Part shown: positions 8,303 through 17,147 of the stretch, piece after piece
Numbering within the stretch: position 1 is the stretch's first letter
Layout of the letters: each line of letters begins with the position of its first letter
Origin: Pseudomonas sp. G34
GTDB lineage: Bacteria > Pseudomonadota > Gammaproteobacteria > Pseudomonadales > Pseudomonadaceae
NCBI RefSeq assembly: GCF_031119625.1
Contig: NZ_JAVHZV010000029.1
Location: 496,001-560,000, forward strand
Direction: 5' to 3'
Length of the DNA stretch: 64,000 nt
Made by a program: the position numbers and the translations under genes
Notes under the pieces: generated by a model
Told to the model about the DNA's origin: nothing
Seen by the model: the letters and a program-made list of their open reading frames with translations, nothing else
Databases searched by the model: none

Positions 8303-9667
8303 ATGTCACAACCACGCACAATCGATGTTGCCGCCCTTATCGAGGGTCGCAAGCTGACGCGCTTCAACTACCTGGTGATCGCCGTATCAGTGCTGATCAC
8401 CTTCCTGGACGGCTTCGATCTTCTGGTGCTGTCGCATACTGCCTCGTACATTGCCGACGAAGTCGGTCTGAACAAGATCCAGCTGGGTGAGATCTTCTCG
8501 GTAGGCCTGTTCGGCATGATGCTCGGTGGGTTCTTCTTCGGTTATCTGGGGGACCGCATCGGCCGCCGTCCCACCATCATCTTCTCGACCGTTTCCTTTG
8601 GCGTGCTGACCCTGCTGTTTGCGCTGGCCAACAGCTACGAATCGCTGATGGTGCTGCGCTTCTGCAACGGCTTCGCATTGGGCGCGATGCTGCCACTGTG
8701 CTGGGCGTTGAATATCGAGTTCGTTCCCAAGCGCTATCGCTCCACGGTGGTGACCATCATCATGGTCGGCTTCAGCCTTGGCAGTGCCATGGCCGGGCCG
8801 CTTACCGTCTGGCTGGCCCCCCACATCGGCTGGCAGGGTGTGTTCATCGTCGGCGGTATCCTGACTCTCCTGGCCAGCGGCCTGCTGCTCTTCACCCTCC
8901 CCGAGTCGGTGCGTTTCCTGACTACCAAGCGCCGCGAACCAGAGAAAATCGCGCGGATCCTCAAGCGTCTCGATCCTGACATCGACGTTCGCCCCGATGA
9001 TCGCTTCGTGCTACTCGACGAAATCGACGTGGGAACCAAGAACTTCCGCGTCAGCCAATTGTTCCTCGGCAAGCTGAAATGGATTACGCCGATGATCTGG
9101 ATCGGCTATTCGGCCAGCTCCATGGCCATGTACTTCCTCGCCTCGTGGAGCCCGCTGGTCTATACCTACGCCGGCTTCGACCGGGCGACCGCCTCCTGGG
9201 TCAGTTCGATCGCCTCGTTCACTGGCGCCATGGCCGGCCTGGCCATGATGCGTTTCGTGGATACTCGTGGCCCCTACGCCGTCATGATCTACCCGCTGCT
9301 TGCCCTGCCCTTCCTGCTGATACTCGGCATTACCGGCATGCAGGGCAGCGCGTTCCTGATCCTCAGCATGGTCGGTGCCGTGTTCGTCAAAGGTAGCCAT
9401 TACGGGATTCTCAGCATCGCCGGCATCTTCTATCCCAGCGCCATCCGTGCGAACGGTGCGGGCTGGGCTACCTCGATCGCCAAGATCGGTTCGATCCTCG
9501 GGCCATTGCTGGGTGCCTACGTACTCAACAGCGGCCTTCCCGTGGTCAAGAGCTTTCTGATCCTGGCTATCTGCCCTGCGATCCTGGCGCTATGCGCCTT
9601 CATTGTCGGACGCATCGTCGACAAGGCTGCCCCTGTCCAGCCGCTCCCGGCCGCGTCGCAAACCTGA
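8303..9667 (+). CDS. MFS transporter, aromatic/organic acid:H+ symporter type
   Basis: A 454-aa inner-membrane carrier with about 12 hydrophobic helices. It carries the symporter signature DGFDLLVLSH in helix 1 and the MFS loop motif GYLGDRIGRRP near residues 80-90, both typical of the AAHS (PcaK/BenK-like) family that imports organic acids with protons. A 64-base gap with a GCCCCG/CGGGGC stem-loop (8247-8266) separates it from the FAD gene and may modulate expression. The context predicts import of the cluster's substrate. Confidence 0.9.
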   Translation: MSQPRTIDVAALIEGRKLTRFNYLVIAVSVLITFLDGFDLLVLSHTASYIADEVGLNKIQLGEIFSVGLFGMMLGGFFFGYLGDRIGRRPTIIFSTVSFGVLTLLFALANSYESLMVLRFCNGFALGAMLPLCWALNIEFVPKRYRSTVVTIIMVGFSLGSAMAGPLTVWLAPHIGWQGVFIVGGILTLLASGLLLFTLPESVRFLTTKRREPEKIARILKRLDPDIDVRPDDRFVLLDEIDVGTKNFRVSQLFLGKLKWITPMIWIGYSASSMAMYFLASWSPLVYTYAGFDRATASWVSSIASFTGAMAGLAMMRFVDTRGPYAVMIYPLLALPFLLILGITGMQGSAFLILSMVGAVFVKGSHYGILSIAGIFYPSAIRANGAGWATSIAKIGSILGPLLGAYVLNSGLPVVKSFLILAICPAILALCAFIVGRIVDKAAPVQPLPAASQT

Positions 9668-9784
9668 CCTCTCGCCGGTATCGCCCGGCGCCCCAACCTG
9701 GCCCCCTCGTCGCGCCCCTACAGCGCGGCAGGGAGCGCTTACGCCCGAGTTTTATCCAATACCAGCTCCTGGAGACCAACAACA

Positions 9785-11032
9785 ATGCTCAGGACCATGA
9801 TGACTTCCCGCTCTGCCGTGACCCTTGTCATCGGCACCCTGCTGACCGCGGCGCTGCCGGCCAACGCTGACTTCATCGAAGACAGCAGCGCCAGCCTGAC
9901 CACCCGCAACTTCTATCTGAACCGTGACTTCCGACAAAGCGGCGCCGCCCAGGCGAAAGCCGAAGAGTGGACGCAGGGCTTCATCGCGCAATTCAACTCC
10001 GGTTACAGCGAAGGGCGCATCGGCTTCGGTGTGGATGCACTGGCCGAGCTGGGCATCAAGCTCGATTCGAGTCGTGATCGGCGCGGCACTGGGCTTCTGC
10101 CCTTCGGCCCAACCAGCCAGGAGCCGGTGGACGATTACAGCGAGCTGGGGCTGACCGGCAAGATGCGCCTGTCGGAAACCGAACTGCGCGTCGGTACGCT
10201 GATGCCGATATTGCCACTGGCCTACTACAGCGACACACGCCTGCTGCCATCGACCTTCAGCGGCGCCATCCTGACGTCCAACGAGATCGACAACCTGACC
10301 TTCACGGCTGGCCGCCTGACCCACGCCAATGGCCGTGATTCCTCGGGAAACGATGACATCAGCTATGCAGGGCAAAGCAGCGCGCACCTGGATATGTTCG
10401 GTGGCGACTACCAGGTCAATCGGAACCTGACGCTGCGCTACCACCACGGCGAACTCGACGACATCTATCGTCAGCAGTTCGCAGGCGTCGTTCATACCTG
10501 GCCACTCAGCGACGAGGTCAGCTTGAGAACCGATCTGCGCTACTTCGACAGCCGCGACATCGGCGCGGGCAAGGCCGGCGAAATCGATAACCGCAACCTC
10601 AACGGCATGTTCACGCTGAGTGTCGGCTTCCAACGTTTTTCAGCTGCGTTCCAGCGCCTGTCTGGCGACAGTGCGTTCCCGGTCATCGACACCGGCACGC
10701 CTTACGTGGCCAACCTGGTGACCTTCAACCCCTTCACCAAGATCAACGAAAAATCCTGGCAGCTGCGCTATGAGTACGACTTCGCCGGCATGGGCATTCC
10801 CGGCCTGTCCTTCATGACCCGCTACGTCGCCGGCAGCGACATCCACAGCGGCGCGATCCGCAATGGCCGCGAATGGGAGCGCGACACCGACATCGGCTAC
10901 ATCGTGCAGAGTGGCGCGTTGAAGGGCGTCAACGTGCGCTGGCGCAATGTCACCTTCCGCTCGGGCAACGGCCTGACCCAGGACCTCGATGAGAATCGCC
11001 TGATCGTCGCGTACACCATGAAGTTCTGGTGA
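9785..11032 (+). CDS. OprD-family outer-membrane porin
   Basis: A 415-aa substrate-specific porin. A signal peptide (about residues 1-28, ending ALPANA) is followed by FIEDSSASLTTRNFYLNRDF, the usual start of mature OprD/OpdK proteins, then alternating beta-strands and a C-terminal aromatic (MKFW) needed for barrel insertion. OprD-type channels pass basic amino acids or carboxylates. As the last gene of the cluster it would bring the substrate across the outer membrane, with the MFS carrier completing uptake. A strong hairpin follows the stop codon. Confidence 0.93.
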   Translation: MLRTMMTSRSAVTLVIGTLLTAALPANADFIEDSSASLTTRNFYLNRDFRQSGAAQAKAEEWTQGFIAQFNSGYSEGRIGFGVDALAELGIKLDSSRDRRGTGLLPFGPTSQEPVDDYSELGLTGKMRLSETELRVGTLMPILPLAYYSDTRLLPSTFSGAILTSNEIDNLTFTAGRLTHANGRDSSGNDDISYAGQSSAHLDMFGGDYQVNRNLTLRYHHGELDDIYRQQFAGVVHTWPLSDEVSLRTDLRYFDSRDIGAGKAGEIDNRNLNGMFTLSVGFQRFSAAFQRLSGDSAFPVIDTGTPYVANLVTFNPFTKINEKSWQLRYEYDFAGMGIPGLSFMTRYVAGSDIHSGAIRNGREWERDTDIGYIVQSGALKGVNVRWRNVTFRSGNGLTQDLDENRLIVAYTMKFW

Positions 11033-11039
11033 CGGCCCG

Positions 11040-11065
11040 ACCGGCTCTGCCTGGGCAGAGCCGGT
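11040..11065 (+). terminator. Hairpin after the porin gene
   Basis: A perfect 12-bp inverted repeat (ACCGGCTCTGCC / GGCAGAGCCGGT) with a 2-base centre begins 7 bases after the porin stop. No T-run follows, so it may stabilise the mRNA or end transcription inefficiently rather than act as a classic intrinsic terminator. Confidence 0.6.
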
Positions 11066-11118
11066 CTGTGGAGAACAACCATGCCAACTGAAAAAGCCTC
11101 GAAACGAGATACCAAAAC

Positions 11119-11143
11119 GAAAAACCCGGTGCAGGACCGGGTT
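11119..11143 (-). terminator. Intrinsic terminator, leftward
   Basis: Read on the minus strand, AACCCGGT, a 5-base loop, ACCGGGTT and then a T-rich tail. It lies 23 bases beyond the stop of the small acidic gene at 11167-11364 and would end that transcript. Confidence 0.75.
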
Positions 11144-11166
11144 CAACGCGTTCGCTCGCAGCGCGA

Positions 11167-11364
11167 TCAGTCGGTTTTCGAACCACCCTGCCCGCCGTCG
11201 TTCAATGCGTCCTCATCATCGGCAGGCGACGCCAAGTCGCCATCGCGCTGCGCCTCGGATTTGACGGCGTCCTGCTCCTGCTTCGATCCATGCCCCTGCG
11301 TAGAGCTGTTAACGGAGGGACCTTGATAGGGTGCTGCCGGGCCATTCTTGTCTTCGACTGTCAT
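11167..11364 (-). CDS. Small acidic hydrophilic protein
   Basis: A 65-aa protein (MTVEDKNGPAAPYQGPSV...) rich in Asp, Glu, Gln, Gly and Ser, with no membrane segment or cysteine, likely disordered. The start is fixed by GGGAG 6-9 bases upstream of the ATG at 11364; the open frame continues upstream but without another good site. Its own ribosome site and a clear terminator support a real gene. I do not recognise a named family. Composition resembles small stress-associated hydrophilic proteins of pseudomonads, but that is only an impression. Confidence 0.6.
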   Translation of the reverse strand: MTVEDKNGPAAPYQGPSVNSSTQGHGSKQEQDAVKSEAQRDGDLASPADDEDALNDGGQGGSKTD

Positions 11365-12794
11365 AGCTATCTCCCAAGTCGGCGCAGAGCGTCTGCGCTT
11401 ACTAGGTTGGTAAAAACCGGCAGAGCGAAGTGCCCCCCGTTCGACAAACGGCAAGCAATGCTATTGGCCCCGACACCGTGACGCCATCGCTCCGGGCTGC
11501 TGATCTTGAGTGCAGCAGGCCATTCGATCGCAGGGTTGGCTTTCTTGATAAACTGCCCTCACGGCGAAGCCCAATCCACACCTGCTAACCGACACAGCCC
11601 CATGGGTGCACGACAGACATGGCGTCAACACCCTACTCGCCGCCCAGAACAGAAGCGGGTAAGGCTGCGATTAGGGTCTGCGCTGAAGTACCCGTGTGTG
11701 GGGTTTCTAGCCTTAAATGCTCACTGGGAGAGGACGACACGGTGTGATGCGATACGCCGGAACCTGTTTGAGTAGGATTCATTGCTGATTAGCCTATTCC
11801 TGAAATGATAAGCTGAGATAGATAGCCCGAATGCCAGTGAGTGGCCAAAAGAGGCGGGAGAGTTCCAGCGCCAGGCGAGCGGGCACAACGATTTTTAGCC
11901 AGGCGACTCGGCTCTGAAGCGGGCACGGACCGAGTTGCCTACATAGGCTGGGTGGCCGAAAAGGCACTTCCTGGGATAATGCGCAGGCGCCGGTGATATC
12001 GGTAGAAACCTTTTGCGCTCCTTACCGGAGCGGTGGCGTCTGCGCCGACACGGCCAGCGACCAGTTGGACAGGCAAAGGTATACCGCCGCAGATCCATTG
12101 CGGAAGAACATAGGATCATCCCTGAAAGAAGAACGTCGTTTTGAGGGCGCGAATTAAAACATGCGGCACATGGCCATCAAAGCCCCCTTGGCGGAAGCCA
12201 ATCACAAATTCAGCAACTCGCCGCTACCGCTCGTCCCGTGCAAGGCTCACGGACAAACCGCCGCCCAGCAGCTGGAACGCACTACTGCCTCAAAGCCCTT
12301 AGACCCGTTGATATGCGGATTGGGAGCCTGCCCCCGAGAACTCATAGGCAACGCTCAGAAACGACTGGCAGCTATCGGCGGTAAAAGCGCCCCCACGGAT
12401 CGGGTACATGTTGATCTTGAATGGATAAGCTGATGTCGGTTATCGGATAAATGCTGCAACTGAGCGGAGTCAAAACTTTATTACTTCATCAATAGCTGTT
12501 TGACTTACCTTTCATCCATTACCTAGCTGATATCGAAAGTTCTCGATTTGATTCAATCGCCTTCCTCAACAACCCGCTCTCCTTCTTACAATACCAACCA
12601 CTGCGAGCGGGCAAAATCCTTCGTCTGGGCGCAGATTCGAGTGTGACCCCGGATAAGACATATGGTGGCAGGCATTGGAACAGTATGCCCACACGTTGTA
12701 CTTTCGACGAAAAACCTTCGCAAGTGTGGAATCTGGGCGCTTTAATTGACCAGGTTGCAGTCTGCTTACAGTGCTTACTCTATCCGAACATGCT
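11365..12794. other. Long stretch without recognisable genes
   Basis: About 1.4 kb in which every open frame is short, lacks a convincing ribosome site and has no family resemblance I can see (the largest, 12161-12433 plus, about 90 codons, is unconvincing). Base composition is more AT-rich from 12430 to 12800 than in neighbouring genes. With the broken genes that follow, it is best read as decayed accessory DNA. Confidence 0.55.
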
Positions 12795-13754
12795 TCACGG
12801 TTTCATAATAATGCGGCCAAGCGGCTTCGCCGTCTCTGCAAATTCGTGGGCTGCTGCGGCGGCTGCCAAGGGGAACGTTCGGTCTATGACGGCCCGGATG
12901 CGCCCCGTAGCGACCGCTTGAAACAGGTCATCCACACTTGAGCGAACAGCGGGTCTCTCGAAAAGCGATCCCATGAACACGCCCATCAGTGTCTGGTTGG
13001 ACTGCATCGCCGTCCATAAGTCGACGGCTAGGTCCCCGCCGCCCGCGTTGCCGACGAAGACCAGACGCCCCTCAGCTGCGAGGGCCGAAAGAGAAGCCGA
13101 AAGCGTCGTGCCTACCGGGTCGATGACGAGGCTAACACCGACGCCATCTGTGATCTGCCGAACGGTGTCTACGACGTCCCCGGCAGCGCGGTCCACGACA
13201 TGATCGGCACCGAGCTCGATCAATCGGCTGCTTCGTTCGGACCCGCTTGCCACGGCGATGACCGTGGCGCCCGCTTGCGCGGCAAGCTGGATGGCAGCCA
13301 GACCCACACCGCCAGCAGCAGCCTGGATTAGAACGGTTTCTCCCTTCTGCAGTGCGCCTCGCGTGAAAAGGCAGTGGTGTGCGGTGCCGAACGAGATCGG
13401 CAGCACTGCCGCGTCTGCCGCATCCACCCCTTTGGGTATACGCCATGTCCGCCGTGCCGGCACCGCCCAGAATTCGGCATGCGATCCCTGCATGTCGAAA
13501 GCTGCAACTCTATCGCCAACCTTACGCCCGCAGACGTTCGATCCGACTGCTGCGATTATGCCCGAGGCCGCGTAACCAACGACCCAGGATGGGCGTGGTG
13601 GCGGTGTCGAACGGCGATTGATCAGATCGCCTCCTTCAATCGAGATCGCCTCGACGCGAACCAGGACGTCGTCGGCCCCTATGGCCGGGGTGGGGATATC
13701 GACATACTTTAAAACGCTGGGAGCGCCTTGCGCATCGTAAACCGCTGCTTTCAC
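12795..13754 (-). CDS. Zinc-independent quinone oxidoreductase (MDR superfamily)
   Basis: A 319-aa NADPH:quinone oxidoreductase-like member of the medium-chain dehydrogenase/reductase superfamily, expected to reduce quinones or enals with NADPH. The GroES-like domain (MKAAVYDAQGAPSVLKYVDI, then GYAASGIIAAVG) is followed by the nucleotide-binding motif AAAGGVGLAAIQLAAQAG near residues 144-161. The zinc ligands of true alcohol dehydrogenases are not seen. The ATG at 13754 has a purine-rich site (GGAGGAACAACT) upstream. It is the only full-length enzyme gene in the decayed stretch 11.4-14.9 kb. No natural partner is nearby. Confidence 0.88.
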   Translation of the reverse strand: MKAAVYDAQGAPSVLKYVDIPTPAIGADDVLVRVEAISIEGGDLINRRSTPPPRPSWVVGYAASGIIAAVGSNVCGRKVGDRVAAFDMQGSHAEFWAVPARRTWRIPKGVDAADAAVLPISFGTAHHCLFTRGALQKGETVLIQAAAGGVGLAAIQLAAQAGATVIAVASGSERSSRLIELGADHVVDRAAGDVVDTVRQITDGVGVSLVIDPVGTTLSASLSALAAEGRLVFVGNAGGGDLAVDLWTAMQSNQTLMGVFMGSLFERPAVRSSVDDLFQAVATGRIRAVIDRTFPLAAAAAAHEFAETAKPLGRIIMKP

Positions 13755-13843
13755 AGTTGTTCCTCCATCTCATCGGTGACTCTGGAGTAGTCTGTTGGCC
13801 CGTCCTCGACCGGCACATAGTCGATAATCTAGGTATCAAGATC

Positions 13844-13861
13844 AATCAGGCCTTCCTGATT
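13844..13861. promoter_or_regulatory. Inverted repeat upstream of the oxidoreductase gene
   Basis: AATCAGG, CCTT, CCTGATT: a perfect 7+7 inverted repeat about 90 bases before the start of the quinone oxidoreductase gene. It could be the operator of a lost or distant regulator. No T-run follows on either strand. Confidence 0.35.
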
Positions 13862-13971
13862 CAGTCGGACGTGCAATCACTCCAGTACTGGGCAAATGCG
13901 CCCCCGACTCTTTGTCAGTTTTAGAAGCGCTGATACGGCACTGGCCACGGTGCCAACAGGCTCAGCCACGC

Positions 13972-14193
13972 TCATTCAGATGGCTCGGCATCCCGAACTT
14001 TTCCATACAGATGGTGGATCGCGGCTGAAATGAGCGTTTCATTACGGAGCTGAAGGTTAGATAACCTAGTATTTACTAGCGTATGCCCTTCTTTGTCATA
14101 GCAAGTGATTGCTAGACCCTCCGCCGACACATGGATGACGCCATTGCGATCCAGAGTTCCCTGCTTTTGACGATTCTAAGACGGTCTGGCCAT
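13972..14193 (-). pseudogene. Small ORF interrupted by an amber codon
   Basis: Read leftwards from an ATG at 14193 the frame is MARPS, TAG, then about 67 clean codons (NRQKQGTLDRNGVIHVSAEG... ending VRDAEPSE and TGA). The composition after the stop is that of a real protein: balanced, with a plausible hydrophobic pattern (GLAITCYDKEGHTLVNTRL). CAG to TAG at codon 6 would explain it. I do not recognise the family. Either it is a nonsense-mutated gene or translation begins at an internal GTG (in VIHVSAEG). Confidence 0.5.
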
Positions 14194-14239
14194 GATAAAC
14201 CTCGCTGCAATGCTAACTCTGAGCAAGGTCATTTTCCAA

Positions 14240-14261
14240 CGTTCAGCCTTTTGGCTGAACG
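14240..14261. repeat. Perfect 9-bp hairpin
   Basis: CGTTCAGCC, TTTT, GGCTGAACG. There is no T-run next to it, so it is a weak terminator at best. It lies between two small broken or doubtful ORFs. Confidence 0.5.
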
Positions 14262-14318
14262 GACTTTATAGCAACCGCTTCGTTTCAACCTCGGCGGATT
14301 TAGCTACATTTTTAGCGT

Positions 14319-14447
14319 TCAACTCAGCCAGGGGCTTCTATCGACTGGACTTTCCAGTTCTCTGACGCCGATTTGCCGGTCGGTACGCTCATCCAGCCCG
14401 GAGTCGTGAGCTAGGGCATCGATCCCGACCTGCTGAGATTCACTCAT
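14319..14447 (-). CDS. Possible 42-aa ORF coupled to a broken gene
   Basis: Reads MSESQQVGIDALAHDSGLDE and on to a TGA at 14319; hydrophilic, acidic, no recognisable domain. Its ATG overlaps (ATGA) the stop that the upstream frameshifted gene would have if its frame were restored, the usual sign of translational coupling. It may be a genuine small downstream gene of a decayed two-gene unit or a chance frame. Confidence 0.3.
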   Translation of the reverse strand: MSESQQVGIDALAHDSGLDERTDRQIGVRELESPVDRSPWLS

Positions 14448-14940
14448 CTGCAGTTACCCACCTTGCGTAAACCCGCATCCACCGCGTCGGACTCAGAGCC
14501 AAAGATCACCTGATTTTTTCAGAAACCTGGCCGTAGCTTGGGCAGCCGGCAGGCAGATGATAGACCCCACTTCGACGGTTACCAATCACCTCTCCACCGG
14601 TTACCACCGCCTGAGCGTTTTTTGAAGGCCCCTGTGCTTTGGCAACCTGTCGAGATGCTGACTTGCAAGCGTCTAGGGTAACAACGCCCTTACCTTTCGG
14701 CTTATACCCAGGCATCCAAGTTCGCTCTCCGGTCACGAATTTGTTCGGGTAGCCAACGATCTTGGAAATGCGCGCGTTACGCTCGAGCTCCCGGGCGGTG
14801 GCCGGGTGCTGCTCAAAGCGCTGATATTTGCTGACCTAGAGACCACGTTGCGTACACTGACGAAACACCCTGGTCTTTTCACCTCCCCTTCTTCGCTTTG
14901 CAACAGTAGCCAGTAGCTCCAAGGCAGGGATGTTGATCGC
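14444..14940 (-). pseudogene. Broken gene with a GNRRSGVYHLPxxCPSY-type C-terminal domain
   Basis: Minus-strand frames carry YQRFEQHPATARELERNA, GYPNKFVTGERTWMPGYKPK and IGNRRSGVYHLPAGCPSYGQ. The last resembles a small His/Cys domain often found at the end of nuclease-type and cell-surface proteins. The open frame stops at SEKIR, but adding one A to the A6 run near 14520 restores SEKNQVIFGSESDAVDAGL and an end at 14444. An in-frame TAG at 14836-14838 also cuts the upstream part. Two independent lesions mean the gene is dead. Where the gene began, and its activity, cannot be told. Confidence 0.6.
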
Positions 14941-15003
14941 TTTGTTCAAGTATCAATGGCCATCGTCAGCTGATCATGAGGCTCCCTGACATGAAGCTTT
15001 CTC

Positions 15004-15930
15004 ATGGCCAACTTGGGTCGGGCCCTTTATGCGCCCCTGTTCTTCTTCGGATTCATTGCTTCGGCGTGCTGGCTGACTGAGCGGCAAGGTGCGCCGCTTT
15101 GGGCATTGATAGCGCTGCTGATGCTCGCCATTGCCATTGCCATCGCCATTTCATTCATCACTGAATGGAAGCTGCCTTTCAAGGGCGAATGGAGTAAGAA
15201 CCTGGGAGACGGCTTGAGGGACAGCCTGCATGCCGTCACCAACGAGAGCCTCAACTGCCTGAGCATCATGGCTCTCCCATGGTTTGCCCTGTTATTTCCC
15301 GACTTGGGCCTGTGGCCTGATCAATGGCCGATTGGCCTGCAGCTGGTAATTGCCATACTCGCTGCGGACCTCGGCATCACGCTCATGCACTGGGCCAGCC
15401 ACCAGAACAAATGGCTGTGGCGCTTGCATGCCGTTCACCAGAGCCCGAAACGCTTGTATGATTTCAATGGGTTGATGAAGCACCCTGCGCACCAATTTCT
15501 CGAGGCCATCGCCGGCATCGCCCCGCTGTTGCTCTTGGGCTTACCGGAAAATATCGCAGCGCTACTGGCTTTTGCGATCGCCATCCAATTGCTGCTGCAG
15601 CACAGCAATGTCGATATTCGAGTCGGCTATCTTGATCGGCTTTTCGTCTGGGCTCCGGTACACCGCTATCACCGCATCAAATACGGCCGTGCCGGTGATG
15701 TGAACTTCGCGCTGCTCCTCAGTTTTTGGGATCGGCTGATGGGCACTGCTTTCACTGAAGGGTTTGGAGTTGCACGCAAACGACCTTGGTATCGGCTCAC
15801 AACCGGACTACCCCCAGGGGTATATGGCGCAATTGCTGCAGCCATTCGTGCCCGTGGCACTCAAGCCAGCGGATCCACCTCTGCCACGCCATCTGGGTGG
15901 GCTAGCGGAAGCAGGCGAAGAGATAAATGA
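15004..15930 (+). CDS. Fatty acid hydroxylase / sterol desaturase family protein, late frameshift
   Basis: Integral membrane di-iron oxygenase (308 aa as read). Hydrophobic segments cover about residues 10-55 and 85-125. Histidine clusters expected for the di-iron site are seen: HWASH near 136, HAVHQS near 149, HPAHQ near 165, HSNVD near 206 and HRYHRIK near 225. After about residue 252 (FTEG, 15757) the frame loses similarity. Removing one T from the GGGTTT run there restores LELHANDLGIG and GYMAQLLQPF, the normal family C-terminus, ending at 15952. The catalytic core is intact, the tail is altered. The AraC gene converges on it and overlaps its 3' end. Confidence 0.75.
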   Translation: MANLGRALYAPLFFFGFIASACWLTERQGAPLWALIALLMLAIAIAIAISFITEWKLPFKGEWSKNLGDGLRDSLHAVTNESLNCLSIMALPWFALLFPDLGLWPDQWPIGLQLVIAILAADLGITLMHWASHQNKWLWRLHAVHQSPKRLYDFNGLMKHPAHQFLEAIAGIAPLLLLGLPENIAALLAFAIAIQLLLQHSNVDIRVGYLDRLFVWAPVHRYHRIKYGRAGDVNFALLLSFWDRLMGTAFTEGFGVARKRPWYRLTTGLPPGVYGAIAAAIRARGTQASGSTSATPSGWASGSRRRDK

Positions 15931-16580
15931 CGCAGATTCTGTCGCCCGCTGATGCCAAACATGCCCCTCAATGTTCGCGACAGATGTGCGGAGTCTGCAA
16001 AGCCTGAAGCGTGTGCCGCCTCGGTCAGCGAATGCCCCTGGATAGCGAGGCGCAGGGCCAGACGCAGTCGCCGCCACAACACCATGCGTCTTATCGAAAG
16101 ACCGAGACGGCTATCGAAGAGACGCTGTAGGTGACTCTGCGAGGTGTGCACATTGCAGGCGAGATCGGCAGCACTGACTTTGCCCTGCAGTTGCTCGTCC
16201 ATCCGCAGCAACGCGGCCTGCAGACGCTCTGGGATCGGTTGCCGAGCAATTGCCTGCATTGCCTTTGCCAGCCCAGGTAACAATGCCGAGGCCACTTCGG
16301 CGAGGGCATGCAAACTGCAGAGGCTGAACGACAGCGGTTCGGCATAGACGGCAAGCACGACAGCACCTGGCATATCGGCCTCATGCGCCTGCATCGACTC
16401 GATCCAGCGCCACGAGCCAGCCTGGTCGACTTGCAGCACACTGATGCATTGGTGAGCGTAATGACGGTGCTGGGTGGCGTGCCCCGACAGCCCTTTGAAC
16501 AACGCGTAATCGGGTTCCATCCAGAGCTCACCCTGCCAGGGCTGGATAAGCCTGTTCGAACCAGTCTGTGACAATCTCAT
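15861..16580 (-). CDS. AraC-family transcriptional regulator
   Basis: A 239-aa regulator with an N-terminal sensing part (EPDYALFKGLSGHATQHRHY, cupin-like) and two C-terminal helix-turn-helix motifs (SAADLACNVHTSQSHLQRLF near 137-156, SLTEAAHASGFADSAHLSR near 184-202). The start at 16580 has GGAG very close; an internal ATG at 16520 is an alternative. It converges on the hydroxylase gene and overlaps it by about 70-90 bases, so the pair may be functionally linked. Typical AraC proteins of this size activate a neighbouring catabolic or stress gene. Confidence 0.85.
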   Translation of the reverse strand: MRLSQTGSNRLIQPWQGELWMEPDYALFKGLSGHATQHRHYAHQCISVLQVDQAGSWRWIESMQAHEADMPGAVVLAVYAEPLSFSLCSLHALAEVASALLPGLAKAMQAIARQPIPERLQAALLRMDEQLQGKVSAADLACNVHTSQSHLQRLFDSRLGLSIRRMVLWRRLRLALRLAIQGHSLTEAAHASGFADSAHLSRTLRGMFGISGRQNLRHLSLRLLPLAHPDGVAEVDPLA

Positions 16581-16727
16581 GCACTCCAGATAGCGATACG
16601 CGAAGGAGCTTTAGCCCCCTCAGCAACCTACCAAAACGTCGATTGCTACAACTTGCGTAGTGCTTCAAGGCCGGAGATGAAGCGCACCGCGCCCAACAGC
16701 AGCCTTAAAGTTTGAGGCGACCTGATG

Positions 16728-17147
16728 CTACTTAGGGGGCTCTATCAACAACCCCCGCAGCAGCAAATTCAAAGCACTGACCCCACGTGCCAACCGCACG
16801 GAGCCCTCTTGCTCGGCAATCCAGAACGCGGCTTCGGACAAACTGCCGTAGATCAACGATGCCAACGCCTCGGAAGCCGTTTCGACAACCACGCCCTGCT
16901 CGATAAGGTCGTCGATCAGACGCTGCATGGACTCGATGCAATGACGCTGCGGCTCTGGCGATGTGCCGCCCAGGACGGCCCTGGCATCTCGCAGCATCAG
17001 GCGATGGATTTCTGGCTCCAGAGCCATTTCCAAATGCCCCTGGCAGCGACGCCGAAACCTACCCAGGCATTTTCGGTGCTGCCGGAAATAGCTTTTAGCC
17101 GCGCATCCATATCTGCATCGATCTGCTCGACCACCGCCCGGCCGTTT
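16728..17147 (-). pseudogene. Truncated, frameshifted TetR-family regulator
   Basis: The frame ending at 16728 gives a typical TetR ligand-binding part (HRLMLRDARAVLGG, RLIDDLIEQGVV, LARGVSALNLLLRGLL). Upstream, AVVEQIDADMDARLKAISGS lies in another frame; restoring one base near 17055 joins the two through GFRRRCQGHLEM. The N-terminal helix-turn-helix is absent, because no coding signal continues beyond about 17150. The gene is therefore an inactive remnant. DNA-binding specificity and target are lost. Confidence 0.72.

Noticed and set aside
12161..12433. 90-codon frame in the gene-poor stretch
   Set aside because: No ribosome site, no recognisable pattern, surrounded by other short frames.
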